Shown here piece after piece: positions 11,115 through 20,549 of a DNA stretch of 37,492 bases (position 1 is its first letter; every line of letters begins with the position of its first letter). Under the pieces are notes generated by a model, which was not told the DNA's origin, did not search any database, and was given only the letters and a program-made list of their open reading frames with translations. Position numbers and translations under genes: made by a program. Origin of the DNA: Chara braunii (Eukaryota > Streptophyta > Charophyceae > Charales > Characeae); assembly GCA_003427395.1 (NCBI GenBank), contig BFEA01000150.1, forward strand, positions 389,266 through 426,757, given 5' to 3'.

Positions 11115-13140
11115 TTTCGTACTACACAGAGTATTACAAAGTAAATTCCCGAAATCCCGAAAAACAATTTCGGTAATAAAATTTTGAATGCATGTGTGAA
11201 TATAACTTTCAAATAAGACAAAGTAAAATCTCGAAATCCCGAATGAGTATTTCGGTAACGAAATTTCGAACACAAATGCATATATAACTTCGAAATAAGG
11301 TTAAGTTAAATTCCATATTCGTTAACAAAAACCGGAACGCACGTGCATGTATCACTTCAAAATATGACTAAGTAAAATCATTAAATCTCGAAGAGCGATT
11401 TTCATAATGAAATCCCAAATGCATGTGCTTATATAAGTTCGAAATATGAGTAAGTAAAATCCTTAAATTATGAAGTGAAATTTGGGTAATAAAATTTGAA
11501 ACTCATATGGGAATATAAATTTGAAATACGGCTACGTAAACTCCCGAAATCTTGAAGAGCTTCTGTAACGAAATCCTGAACGCACGTACGATTATAAGTT
11601 CGAAGTATGACTAAGTAAAATCTTGGAACTTAAAGTACGATTTCAGTAACAAAATCCGAAACACAGATGTGGATAAAATTTCAAAAAATAACTAAACAAA
11701 ATCTGAAATCTTGAATTGGGTTTCAGTAACAAAATCTCAAAGACACGTGCAAATATAACTTCGAAATAACTCTCAGTAAATGAAATCGATAAGCGTGATT
11801 TCAAAAATTATGAAATTTCAATGTAGGATTACGGTAAAAAAATCCCCAACGCACGTGCAAACATAACTTCGAAATCGAAGTAAGTAGAATCTTAAAATTA
11901 TGAAGTGTGATTTCGGTAACAAAATCTCGAACACACATGCGAATATAGCCTTGAAATCCGATTAAATAAAATTGTAAAATCCAAAAGTGCGATTTCGGTA
12001 AGAAAATCTCATACGTACGTGCGAATATAACTTTGAAATATTATTAAGTAAAATTCTGAGATTTCAGTAACAAAATGTCAGATGTATGTACGTATATACC
12101 TTCAAAATATGATTAAATAAAATCTTTTAATTCCAAAGAGAAATTTCGTTAATGAAATTTCGAACGCATGTGGTAATATAAGTTGGAAATATAACAAAAT
12201 TCAAAACGCACATGCAGATATTGCTTCGAATTAACACTAAAAAAAATATAAGCTTTCGAAGTGCAATTTTGATAATGAAATCCCGAAGGCACATACAAAT
12301 ATAACTTTAAAATAAAAATATGTAAAACGTGAAATTTCAAAGTGTAATTTTGGTAACGATATCCCTAGTACACTCGAATATATAACTTCAAAATATGACT
12401 TAAATCAAAATATCCTGAAGATTATCGAAATTTCGAACGTACGTGCGGATATAACTTCTAAATAAGACCAAGTAATATCCTGAAATTTCGAAGTGCGATT
12501 TTGGTAACGAAATCCCGAATGCATGCGGATATAACTTCGGAATACAACTACTTAAAATTATGAAATTATGAAGTGAGATTTCGGTAGCGACGGTAACGAA
12601 ATCTTGAACGTACGAGCGAATAAAACTTTTGAAATGCGACTAAGTGAAAGCATAAAATCTTGAAGTGAGGTTTCGATAACGAAATTCTGAACGTACGAGT
12701 GAATATAACTTCAAAATACGACTATGTAAAATCTCGGAATCCCTAAGTGCGATTTCAGTAACGAAATCCTGAACGCACGTGCGAATATGACTTCTAAATA
12801 TATATAACTAAGTGGAATCGTGAAACTCGAAGTATGATTTCGGTAGGGAACTTTTGAATGCACGTGCACATATAACTTTGAAATCCGACTAAGTAAAATC
12901 TTGAAATCTCGAAGTGTGGTTTCGATAATGAAATCCCGAATGCACTGATGAATATAACTTTAAAGTATAACTAAGTAAAACGTCAAAATCTCGAAGTGCG
13001 ATTTCAGTAATGAAATCCCGAATGCACGTATAGATATAAGTTTTAAATATAACTAAGTGAAATCCCAAAAGCTTGAAGTGAGATTTTGGTAAGAAAATCT
13101 TGATCACGCATCCGGATATAGCTTTGAAATATGACTAAAA
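11115..13140. repeat. satellite array, ~82-bp unit, about 24 copies
   Basis: The landmark AACTAAGTAAAAT-like sequence recurs about every 80-85 bases (near 11215, 11365, 11445, 11610, 12637, 12720, 12884, 12968, 13050). Each unit runs: ACTTCGAAATATGACTAAG, AAAATC, a CGAAATC(T)CGAAGTG block, GATTTCGGTAACGAAATC, then CCGAACGCACGTGCGAATAT. GATTTCG-GTAA-CGAAATC is a 7-bp stem closing a GTAA loop; GCACGTGC is an 8-bp palindrome. Copies are well diverged with small indels. Since 82 is not a multiple of three, the Phe/Ile-rich minus-strand frames here are artefacts. Confidence 0.85.
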
Positions 13141-13909
13141 AGAAAAAAAGTTCGAATGAATATTCGGAATCCTGAAATCTCGAAAAACACGTGAAGCTAC
13201 AACTTCTAAAAGTCACTAAGTTATTACTTCAACATAAATTTTTATGAAGTTTTCATCTCATGAATGAACATTTCAAGTTTTAAAAACATGAATTCAAAAA
13301 CTTTGGTTTTGTCTTCAGTAATACACACTACAAATTCGGGTTTAAAAACCACAAATTTTCTAATCTTTCACCAACAAGCCTCGTCATCCAACCTGTATTC
13401 AATCTTAATTTATAGTTGATTGACCATGAGTGAAATATACGAAAAAGAAGAGCAAAACAATTGACTCAATAATTAACATCGGCCCATGACTTTTCACATT
13501 CAATAATATACTCAACGTCGGTTTTATTATATGACATGGTGCCTAACTACAAACTATGCATCAAACTTAGTTTTTGCCTTATCTATAGTTGGCGCACATT
13601 GATGTTTTCCCTTGTTTTTTCGAGGCACGGATGAGCTTAACCAATATCGGCATCCTCTCTAAGTTCTTTTTCTTTTTCCCCATGTTAACCAAAATAGAGA
13701 AGAAAAAAAATCAACGATGAATAATTCACAAGCGGTTATCGGATAACTGAAAATTCATGAATGAAAATTTTGAAGTGAGAGTTTTTGGCAGTCTGAAAAT
13801 CCTGAATGGTCCTGAAGTGGTGAAAGGTCCGAATTAATTATTGTTATTACTACTATTATTATTATGCTGATTTCGTCGTCATTCACAAAATTGACTATAT
13901 ATGTCTGAA
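13141..13909. other. AT-rich sequence, no gene seen
   Basis: Unique AT-rich DNA after the satellite, with scattered satellite-like words (AATCTCGAA) up to about 13200 and a short TTA/ATT run at about 13838-13864. Confidence 0.45.
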
Positions 13910-14197
13910 CGACAAAAACACCGAGGGAAGAAAGGAGGACAAAAGAACGTGTGAAGAAGAAAAGGAGGAAGGAGAAGGAGGAGGAGAAAAGAGAATAAGG
14001 GAAGATGATGCGGAGGTAGATATGAAAGAAAAAGATGAGAAAAAAAAGCGCAAGAAATTAAGAAGCAACAGAAAAGATTCACAAATAGGAAAACAAACGA
14101 TGACTAGGGAGTAAACGATAATGAAGTAGAGGAGGACAGAGAAGAAGAGGATGAGAGAAAGAGAAAGAAAGAAACGAGGATAATAATAGAAGGATAC
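13910..14197. repeat. purine-rich (GA/GAA) tract
   Basis: Almost entirely A and G on the plus strand with GAGGAGAAGAAA-type simple sequence, broken near 14080-14100. It ends directly at GATACGTACCTAG, where the minus strand reads TAG|GTACGTATC, a good splice-donor consensus followed by pyrimidine-rich sequence. Confidence 0.7.
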
Positions 14198-14640
14198 GTA
14201 CCTAGTTTAGGCGATAGTCTATAAGGGTCGACAACTTCATATACTCATATGTTCTGCTGCTTTCATCAACAATTGCATTGCAAATTTGCGGGTTGGTATC
14301 ATGTAGTAGTAGTCTGGACGCCTGTTGCTAAGAAGGAAAAAAATTCTGGAAACTTGTGATAATGATGACGAGAGCATGCTCCCATTGATGATGGGATTCA
14401 ACGTTTTGGTTCTCCATTTAGTGTAGTATTGGTGCAGTCCTGCATTTTGAATAGTGTCGGACTTCTCGACTTTCAATGCGACCGTACGATCCAGAAACTG
14501 TCATTTTGCTATTGCTCATATCTTTGTATCCTTATTGTTATTATTATTATGATTATCAAATATTATTATTATCGTAGCATAATCGTAGCTGCAAAAAACA
14601 CAGGGTTGGAATTGTGCAAGAAATAAGAATTATGCGTGAA
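14198..14640. other. unique segment between purine tracts
   Basis: Mixed composition. The minus-strand frame 14476-14237 (79 codons, ATG start) has no recognised domain and stops before the donor-like site at 14200. This could be a minus-strand exon remnant or a non-coding transcript; nothing proves it. Confidence 0.35.
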
Positions 14641-14730
14641 GATGGCTACATAAAAAAAGAGAGGGAAAGAGAGGAGAAAGAGAGGAAGACGAAGGGGATA
14701 AAGAAGGATGAGAAAAAAAGGGGAAAAGTT

Positions 14731-15054
14731 GTGCGAGAGCTACGCTGATGAATCCGACATGGTGATTGCCTGGGTCGAAAGATCGGTCAACCTCCTTAAG
14801 GTTCATCGCGACGAGGTTATATTGTTGTAATTATTGATCTTGAATAAGAACTGTATTAGTAAGTACGAGTCATCAGATTGTGTTGAGTATGCCCGGGCCC
14901 TGTGTACACACCACCGTCTCCCGGGACTCTCCCCCATACTGATTGAAAGGTCCGATGAAAGTATATGGAATGTGGTGATATCGACAGAATGCTGCTGAGG
15001 GTTCTGTATGAAGTATATTGCACCTTATTATTTGGAAGAAAGTAGGAAATACAC
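14731..15054 (+). pseudogene. 18S rRNA 3'-terminal fragment, degraded
   Basis: This segment aligns collinearly, by eye, with the last ~320 nt of nuclear small-subunit rRNA. It starts at the GCTACACTGATGAAT-like segment (here gctacgctgatgaatccgac). It continues through an ATTATTGATCTTGAA-like stretch, the AGTAAG...GAGTCATCAG helix region, the near-universal decoding-site strand (here tgtgtacacaccaccgtct), an ACTGATTGAAAGGTCC-like stretch, and a ...ACCTTATTATTTGGAAGAAAGTA end matching the ACCTTATCATTTAGAGGAAGGAGAAGT region. Differences are spread throughout, many being transitions, and highly constrained rRNA positions are altered, so it cannot be a functional rRNA gene. The 5' three-quarters of 18S and the ITS/5.8S/28S are absent; both sides are purine-rich simple sequence. 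The match is to remembered 18S consensus, not a computed alignment. Confidence 0.8.
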
Positions 15055-15250
15055 AGAAGAAAAAAAAAAAGGAGAGGGGGAGGAGGAAGAAGAGATAGAG
15101 GAAGAGGAAGAAGGAGGAAAACGAGGAGAGGTAGAGAGAGAAAGAGAACGAGAAAGAGACAGACAGACAAACACTGATAAGCAGACACAGACAGATAGGC
15201 ATGACAGACCGAGACAGACAGACGAACAGACAAAGAAAGGGGGAGAAAGA
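15055..15250. repeat. purine-rich tract with GACA repeats
   Basis: GA-rich simple sequence turning into GACAGACA-type repeats, ending at GAGCGTACCTGG. On the minus strand this end reads CACCAG|GTACGC, donor-like. The Arg/Glu-rich plus-strand frame (15008-15289) is compositional. Confidence 0.7.
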
Positions 15251-15253
15251 GCG

Positions 15254-15753
15254 TACCTGGTGTATGCAGGTGGTCGACATTGGTATTAACGTCATGTATA
15301 TTGGTCTGCGAAAGTCGCAGTGAGCTTGTTGCCAGAACATATGTAGGATAGGCACGGTGGGTATAGTAGGTTGGGCGCTAGACAGTAGGAGTGACATTGA
15401 ATACTTCATTGGTGTGGCCCGAGGACTTGGGCATTGGCTCACGAGTTCATTGTATCGCTCTTATTTGGATAAAATCTTTATGTATTTGTGTCCTTTGCTT
15501 CTTTATCGATACGGATATTGTGCAAGCCTGCGAGGGATCTATGCCGCCCTCTTTGGTGAACCGGAAATCTGAGTAGTTGTAGTCATTTGATGCTTCGTGA
15601 TGTGCTGAGTCTGTTTCTCCACATGTTGTGTCTCTACTCCAGCACCTACCCAATCTCTGCTTAGAGGGGTGATGTGTCTCTGCAACAGCACGTTTTGAAT
15701 CTCTGCTTCGTCACTTGCTGCCTCCTTTTTGTTCATGAAACGAACAGTGGTTA
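15254..15753. other. unique segment, unassigned
   Basis: Non-repetitive DNA between a purine tract and a TA-rich stretch. The minus-strand frame from 15442 is open through this segment and then reads through the CT-rich complement of the purine tract; only its first ~60 codons come from unique sequence and they match nothing recognised. If a spliced minus-strand transcript exists, its donor would be at 15255-15256. Confidence 0.3.
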
Positions 15754-15816
15754 TATATATATTATATACATACATATATATCGTCAAATAGAACTGCCCG
15801 GTAAATATATATATAA
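15754..15816. repeat. TA-rich microsatellite with embedded 23-bp core
   Basis: TA repeats flank a unique-looking core at 15781-15803 beginning TCGTCAAATAGAACTGCCCG. The same 23 bases, again flanked by TA repeats, occur at 37422-37444. Exact conservation of the core across >21 kb suggests a dispersed TA-flanked unit rather than chance. Confidence 0.75.
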
Positions 15817-16163
15817 AGAGAGATATCGAAAGAGAAAGAGATAGACAGGCAGACACAAACAGGCAAACAGACAGTCACAGACCGACAGACACACAAACAC
15901 AGAAAAACAGATACAGAAAGAGACAGAGTGTATGCATGAAGAAAACCATAGGGGACAAAGATTGAGATAGAGGAACAGAGAGAGGAGAGGAAGACAATGG
16001 GGGATAAAGAGGGGAATCACCTACCTTTGATGAGGTTGCTGGTATTGGATTGGTGTATTTTGCGATGATGAGCGCTTAGCGACTGGATCTCCGGAACTGT
16101 TCAAACAAGGTAATTTGTTGGAACTTCTAAGTTGTGCATGTTCGAAGCTTGCATCCTTGGTAT
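15817..16163. repeat. purine/GACA tract plus flank repeat A (left copy)
   Basis: A GA/GACA-rich tract (to ~16015) is followed by unique sequence starting CACCTACCTTTGATGAGG and containing GGTATTGGATTGG, CGACTGGATCTCCGGAACTG and ACTTCTAAGTTG. A diverged direct copy with the same order lies at about 21295-21562, on the far side of the Penelope-like element. Divergence is clearly greater than between that element's terminal repeats, so the A pair is older than the insertion. Confidence 0.65.
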
Positions 16164-16171
16164 CCAGTGTG
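16164..16171. repeat. candidate target-site duplication, left
   Basis: CCAGTGTG lies immediately before the left terminal repeat and recurs at 21038-21045 at the right end. The first three bases overlap the terminal CCA of the right repeat, so the true duplication may be 5-8 bp. Penelope-like elements make variable-length duplications. Confidence 0.5.
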
Positions 16172-16779
16172 GGGGCTCCTATTTGGGGGCACCTGTCCAA
16201 TTTGGTAATTTGATTGGTGGCCATTACTGCCTCGTGTGGGCTCAATGCCCTCTGCGGACGTGTCGGCTGAACCAGGCTTTTGTGGTATCTGGGTGACTCC
16301 CTTTTCACTGCTTTTTTTGGGGGCGAATTTGGGTCTGACGAACTGGACCATGTTGGGTCTGGTTTTGTCCAGGCGGTACTTGGTCTGGTTTTCAGCTAGA
16401 CCTGAGGAATGGTCTAGATTAGTCATGATTTTGACGCTAGGCAGTTCCTATATATTGTGGGTACACAACTTACTTTTCTATTTTCGCCGTGATACTAGAC
16501 CCATGACGATTCCGGCACTGGCGGCTGGATGAAACATGTTGGGTCGACCGCCAGATGCTCAGACAGGTTCTTGACGACTACGAGCATAATGCTCATTTTC
16601 GGTTTGAGCTGATTCGATTGTGTTTCTCGAAGATTATTTGATGCCATCGCGTTCGGGATAAAATTGTATATTGTGTACTTCTCTCTCTTCTCTCTCTTTC
16701 TTTCTGAGTGCCTTTGCTATGCTTGCTCTATGATAATGGTTGCTTCATCGAACATATTTGGTTGATGCTTTCATCACCA
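16172..16779 (+). repeat. left terminal direct repeat (pseudo-LTR)
   Basis: About 608 bp, from CTATTTGGGGGCACCT-like sequence to TTTCATCACCA. The right copy matches over its full length except for 109 bases (about 16401-16509) present only here. In the 3' ~270 bases I counted 18 mismatches, mostly transitions, i.e. about 93% identity. It includes a TCTCTCTTCTCTCTC pyrimidine patch and the conserved word GTTGGTTCATCG/GTTGCTTCATCG near its end. No TG...CA termini or primer-binding site, so it is not a conventional LTR. Confidence 0.85.
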
Positions 16780-16822
16780 TTTATTCCACGCAGGTAACCT
16801 CCGTAGAGATTGTACTACGAGA

Positions 16823-17533
16823 GTGTGGCTCGTTGACTTTGGAGCGACTTGGAAGGGGGACGCTCTGCGACCCGGCAACAGGAGAGGCAGCATCGCAGTC
16901 GGAACTCATGATGGACTGCAACGTGGGTCCCCCCGGCCACGGTGGACATATAATATTAGGGAAGCCGATAAGTGGAAAGAGGAGTATGTAAGAATGAAGG
17001 AGATGCATCGGGCTGCAAGTCTTGAAGTTGAGGTGCTAAAAAGGAAACGGGCGGTTGCAAAAGGGGAAGTGATTAAACTAAAGGAACAACTTAACAAAGA
17101 GGCTTCCGATGAATCTGGCAAACGACGTGAAGGTGGTGGAACAAATATGAAAACGCGGTTGGAAGCTGTCACCAATCATTCTGTTAGGAAAGGCCTGAAA
17201 ACCACCCCTCGACGTGACATGGGAGGGAACGCGGAAGGATCCGGAGCTGCCAATGAACGCTTCCTATTTATTGAAGCGCAGAAAAAATACTTGAGGAATT
17301 ACAAGAAGTCTGGGTTGGAGATGCCGTGCCACGAAGCGGGTCTGAAGCTTTGAACGATTGACCTGATGATATCAGATACTGCGGAATACAGGGCAGATAA
17401 GGCCCTGGGAGGAAAGGAAGGCGACGACAGTAAGGATAGTGAGAATGTCGAATCAGTTCAGGAAGTGTTGGATGATTCTCCCGTGCACGATGATGCGTCT
17501 GCGTCGGAGGATGGACGATCCGCGGAACTCTAG
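16823..17533 (+). pseudogene. Penelope-like ORF1, coiled-coil protein
   Basis: One reading frame runs from the end of the left repeat to TAG at 17531-17533, interrupted once by TGA at 17351-17353. The first ATG in frame lies within the coiled-coil segment (about codon 58), so the true start is uncertain. The predicted product has a basic N-terminal part, a heptad-like helix rich in K, E, L and M (about residues 49-94, DKWKEEYVRMKEMHRAASLE and on), a basic Ser/Gly/Arg linker, and after the stop a strongly acidic tail (GDDSKDSENVESVQ...HDDASASEDG). Many retroelements place an RNA-binding coiled-coil protein before the RT, and that is the inferred role; no zinc knuckle or other diagnostic motif is visible. 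The frame overlaps the ORF2 frame by ~40 bases in the -1 direction. Confidence 0.6.
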
Positions 17534-17535
17534 GG

Positions 17536-18342
17536 TTGGTTCCTGAGCGCGATTCTCTACGGAAGTGGGCGTCCTATTGTAGGAAGTTCCGTGAGAGTAG
17601 GTCGCTGGGTACATCCGCAGGTAAGAAGGTAGACTGCCATCGGGGCCTGGAAGATAGTAAGTATGCGGATTTTTTTCTTCGTGACCAGAATTTTAATGGG
17701 TTCTTTAGACTTATTGTTATGTGGTTGATCTTGCTCAGTTGCATTCCATGGACACTGAAGCTTCGTAAATATGTGGAGGCAGTCATGAATGATTTGGATT
17801 TGGGTAAGTGTGAAGGGTCATGGGTGTATATATTGATGTCGTCATGGTCAAAGCATGTTTACGTAGGCTCGACGGGACGATCATTGGCGGTGCGTTGGCA
17901 TAAACACTTGTATCGATGTTTGAACAAAGAGGTTGTTGAGAATGGGAAAATAAATCATCGGCTGCACGCATGGCTTCGAAGGGTAGATGTTGCACAGTAC
18001 GTGATGATCCCCGTTTGCCGCTGTCTACCACAGAACCTGTTGATGGTAGAAAGGAACCTCATTCGTCTAATTAACCCACACCTGAATTTCAGGGATATGA
18101 GGCAGAAAGGGGAGCGACGAAGGAGAGGTAAGAGGGAAGGATGTAAGACGAAGTTGAAAGAGGGAAAAAATCTGACCATTGCAACTGTTGATACTCACCT
18201 TTCCTTCTGCGACTCAGAGGGTACTTGTTCTGTATCTTTGATTAAGGTTATTGAAGACTACCTGAGTAAAGGTATTACTAAAGTTCGAATTGACTGTTCA
18301 GGGGGCAATTGTCTTACCAACAACCGGAAACTTGTGAAATAA
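17536..18342 (+). CDS. GIY-YIG endonuclease domain, intact open piece of ORF2
   Basis: This 268-codon open piece begins at a non-ATG codon because it is a fragment of ORF2. Numbering from there, the GIY-YIG module spans about residues 95-185. WVYIL (96-100) corresponds to the GIY strand and YVGSTG (109-114) to the YIG strand. R120 with H122/H124 matches the catalytic Arg/His region, E172 in VERNLIRLIN is the metal-binding Glu, and N184 in NPHLN is the conserved terminal Asn. All core catalytic positions appear present. A Lys/Arg-rich basic patch (QKGERRRRGKREGCKTKLK) follows. A CCHH zinc-finger motif, reported in the Chlamys group, is not obvious. It ends at TAA 18340-18342, after which the same frame continues. 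Confidence 0.75.
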   Translation: MVPERDSLRKWASYCRKFRESRSLGTSAGKKVDCHRGLEDSKYADFFLRDQNFNGFFRLIVMWLILLSCIPWTLKLRKYVEAVMNDLDLGKCEGSWVYILMSSWSKHVYVGSTGRSLAVRWHKHLYRCLNKEVVENGKINHRLHAWLRRVDVAQYVMIPVCRCLPQNLLMVERNLIRLINPHLNFRDMRQKGERRRRGKREGCKTKLKEGKNLTIATVDTHLSFCDSEGTCSVSLIKVIEDYLSKGITKVRIDCSGGNCLTNNRKLVK

Positions 18343-18546
18343 AAGTTTGGTTCGTCTATTATGAGTGTTGGTGGGGAGAAGGAAATTCTTAAGAATTATC
18401 GGGGAATGCTTCTTGGGGGGTCTTCGATTATCTTTGACTGTATTGTCTCCTTCTGCTCTAAGTTGAGTTACCTGAAACCCGCACTCACGCGGCTACTGGC
18501 AAGACTGTATACTAGGAAGGAACTTTATGCATGAGACTTTGGGTCG

Positions 18547-18957
18547 TTGGTACGTTGTTATTTAGCGATTCGGTCATTTTCGGAGAAGCAGGCTCGTAGC
18601 TCTCTTCGATTGATTGTGTCTGGTGTGTTGAGGAAAATATTCGACGTTAACATGAGGCAGAGGTTGATCATACGGGTTACTTATGATCACCGACTCAGCA
18701 TGCCCGGAATCCGGCATCTTTGTAAATGTTTGATTAAGGGTGCCGAGATCAACAAGGATTGGAAGGAGTTGTTAATCAGACGGGGCCGGGTGGTTTGGGT
18801 TAAGAATCGGAGCATCGGAGATATTTTGTTTAACTTTCGTGAATTTGCATGGAATGGTGATTTGACCTGCACTTGTAAGAAACATGAGGGGTTTGGGGTC
18901 AGGACCGAAGATCACATCTGTTGCCGACTTAGTACGTTGGAGTCGACTCCACCATGA
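18547..18957 (+). CDS. ORF2 central linker, open piece
   Basis: An open 136-codon piece in the same frame as the GIY-YIG and RT pieces, between two in-frame TGA codons. It includes basic, helical-looking sequence (FSEKQARSSLRLIVSG, MRQRLIIRVTYDHRLSMP) and a Cys-containing CTCKKHEGFG segment near residue 110-120 followed by CC. This could be a degenerate metal-binding motif; the residues do not form a clear C2H2 or C4 pattern. Inferred to be the RT N-terminal extension characteristic of Penelope-like elements. Not an independent gene. Confidence 0.55.
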   Translation: MVRCYLAIRSFSEKQARSSLRLIVSGVLRKIFDVNMRQRLIIRVTYDHRLSMPGIRHLCKCLIKGAEINKDWKELLIRRGRVVWVKNRSIGDILFNFREFAWNGDLTCTCKKHEGFGVRTEDHICCRLSTLESTPP

Positions 18958-19044
18958 CTGAGAAATAACTGTAATATTGCGGTTCCCGCAACCAGGGACC
19001 TGACTAGAAGACTGGAGCAGGAAATTGACGATAACTTTTATGGG

Positions 19045-20250
19045 ATGGGGTTCGATGTGCAGCCGGTGTGGTCTTTTAATTTGACTAATTGTTTTAGTCA
19101 GAACAAAACCTGTGTGAAGCTGGACAACTATATCTGGCTGGAGGACGTTCTCGAATGGAAAGGGAAAACGACTGGGTTGGTTCGTATTCCAATTGACCAT
19201 AACCCAGGTGACACTTTGGTGTGTTGCCCTGCCATGTATCAAACGAGTCTTAATAAGTTGTTTTTGGATAATGTTTGCATTGAGACGCTGACTGTGGATG
19301 TAGGTCAACTGCTTAGTAGGACGGGAACTGAGTATAAGGATACAGGGTTGAATGACTTTGCTAAATGGAACAAGAAAGGAAAATTGGGTCAGGCGTACAT
19401 TATCCCCAAGCATAAGGACATCAATAAATGGCGGCCTATTTGTCCGGCTTTTTCCGAATGTAATGTGCGGGGTATGAAGAAAGTGTCATCCGTGGTAAAT
19501 GAGATGGTATGGCAACTACCTAGAAGATCACATTTTAATATGAAGAGTACGGACCTCTTGTTACAACACGTGTCAGCAATCAACAAGGAGGTGAGACAGA
19601 ATGAGGAATTGTTGACTGCATCTTATGACGTGAAGGGAATGTTTTGCAATCTCCCTCACTTGTCGATTATCCAAGCCCTCGAGTGGCTGATTGATTTTGG
19701 GATGAGAGATGGTGTAGTGAAGGTAATGACCAAGAAACATGGTAAGGGTGCAAAGCTTATGAGGGGCAGCAGACGGGAGGGGTGGGACTTGGTTGAATTC
19801 TCTGACCTTATTGAATTTGTCAAATTTGACCTGGCCAATACGTTTACTATGATTGGAGGTAAGGTTTTGAGCCGGGTTATTGGTATTCCGATGGGAAAAC
19901 CATCGAGTCCCACGTTCGCTTGTTTGTTGTGTGCTCATGTTGAGTTTGTGTTTTTGCTCTCGCTAGGTGTGGACAAGGTCTTAGTGCATGGCATACAGTT
20001 GATTGATAACGTGTCGATCTTCATTAGGTTTACAAAAGGTAATAAGCGCAAGGAGAGGAAGGCATGGAGGATTTTAAGTGTATTTGAGTGCTCATACGAT
20101 AGTAATCTGACCTTGGAATGCACAAGTCAGTCGGATTCATGGGACTTCCTGAGGTGTGTCGTTAAGAATCTGGGACAACCTCAGGGTGTGAGAACTGCTG
20201 CAGTTAACAAGAACCAAGCGGTGGTAAGACGAGGAACTATCATTTTCTAG
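19045..20250 (+). CDS. Penelope-like reverse transcriptase domain, open piece of ORF2
   Basis: A 401-codon open piece starting at an in-frame ATG inside ORF2; the frame is already open from 18958. Numbering from this ATG: fingers motif AYIIPKHKDINKWRPICP (117-134); motif A YDVKGMFCNLP (194-204) with catalytic D195; motif B GIPMGKPSSPTFA (280-292), the strongly conserved Penelope-type G-x-P-M-G-x-P-x-S-P; motif C QLIDNVSIF (318-326), where the expected D-D pair reads D321-N322; then a FLRCVV-type motif (369-374). The DVKGMF-NLP motif A and long spacing to motif B set it apart from LINE and LTR RTs. The D-to-N change (AAC at 20008-20010) should abolish polymerisation. It ends at TAG 20248-20250, with a continuation to 20493. 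Confidence 0.85.
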   Translation: MGFDVQPVWSFNLTNCFSQNKTCVKLDNYIWLEDVLEWKGKTTGLVRIPIDHNPGDTLVCCPAMYQTSLNKLFLDNVCIETLTVDVGQLLSRTGTEYKDTGLNDFAKWNKKGKLGQAYIIPKHKDINKWRPICPAFSECNVRGMKKVSSVVNEMVWQLPRRSHFNMKSTDLLLQHVSAINKEVRQNEELLTASYDVKGMFCNLPHLSIIQALEWLIDFGMRDGVVKVMTKKHGKGAKLMRGSRREGWDLVEFSDLIEFVKFDLANTFTMIGGKVLSRVIGIPMGKPSSPTFACLLCAHVEFVFLLSLGVDKVLVHGIQLIDNVSIFIRFTKGNKRKERKAWRILSVFECSYDSNLTLECTSQSDSWDFLRCVVKNLGQPQGVRTAAVNKNQAVVRRGTIIF

Positions 20251-20549
20251 AACCTGCAGGATGCAGTATCTTATTCCAGTAAACAACTGAAGATGGCAGT
20301 TATTACATCACTCATGCAATTGGTGAAGAGGTTTACGAACATGCCTGAGGCTGTGGGTGTTTTTCTTCTTTCCCTAAAGACTAAGCGGGGGCTTCGGGGG
20401 TTTACGGACAACTACTTTGATAATTTACTGAGGAGTTTCTCCATGAAATTTGGAGACATATGGAGCCATTGGGTTCTTTGGTTAACTGGGTAGGATTCTC
20501 TCCCGAATATACGGAAACTAAGGAGGCTATTGAACTGCGATGACGTGGA

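Larger units (their letters stand above)
17494..20493 (+). pseudogene. Penelope-like ORF2: GIY-YIG endonuclease plus reverse transcriptase
   Basis: A single frame is maintained for ~1000 codons, broken only by stops TAA 18340-18342, TGA 18532-18534, TGA 18955-18957 and TAG 20248-20250, ending at TAG 20491-20493. Preservation of one frame without net frameshifts shows it was a single long protein until recently. Order: linker; GIY-YIG nuclease (about 17824-18090); basic Arg/Lys-rich linker; RT N-terminal region; RT palm (motifs A, B, C between about 19620 and 20030); thumb-like C-terminal region. It would nick target DNA and copy its own RNA from the nick. No ATG lies at the frame opening; it may have been translated from ORF1 by frameshifting or from a lost start. 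The copy is a pseudogene. Confidence 0.85.

Noticed and set aside
11018-13107. Minus-strand frames with repeating Phe/Ile/His-rich peptides
   Set aside because: They lie in the 82-bp satellite; the unit is not a multiple of three and no frame persists.
16335-16341. CTGACGA in both terminal repeats as a hammerhead ribozyme core, since Penelope-like elements often encode one
   Set aside because: A 6-bp stem (CTGGAC/GTCCAG) follows, but the obligatory GAAA strand and the cleavage triplet at workable positions are missing on the plus strand, and no core was seen on the minus strand.
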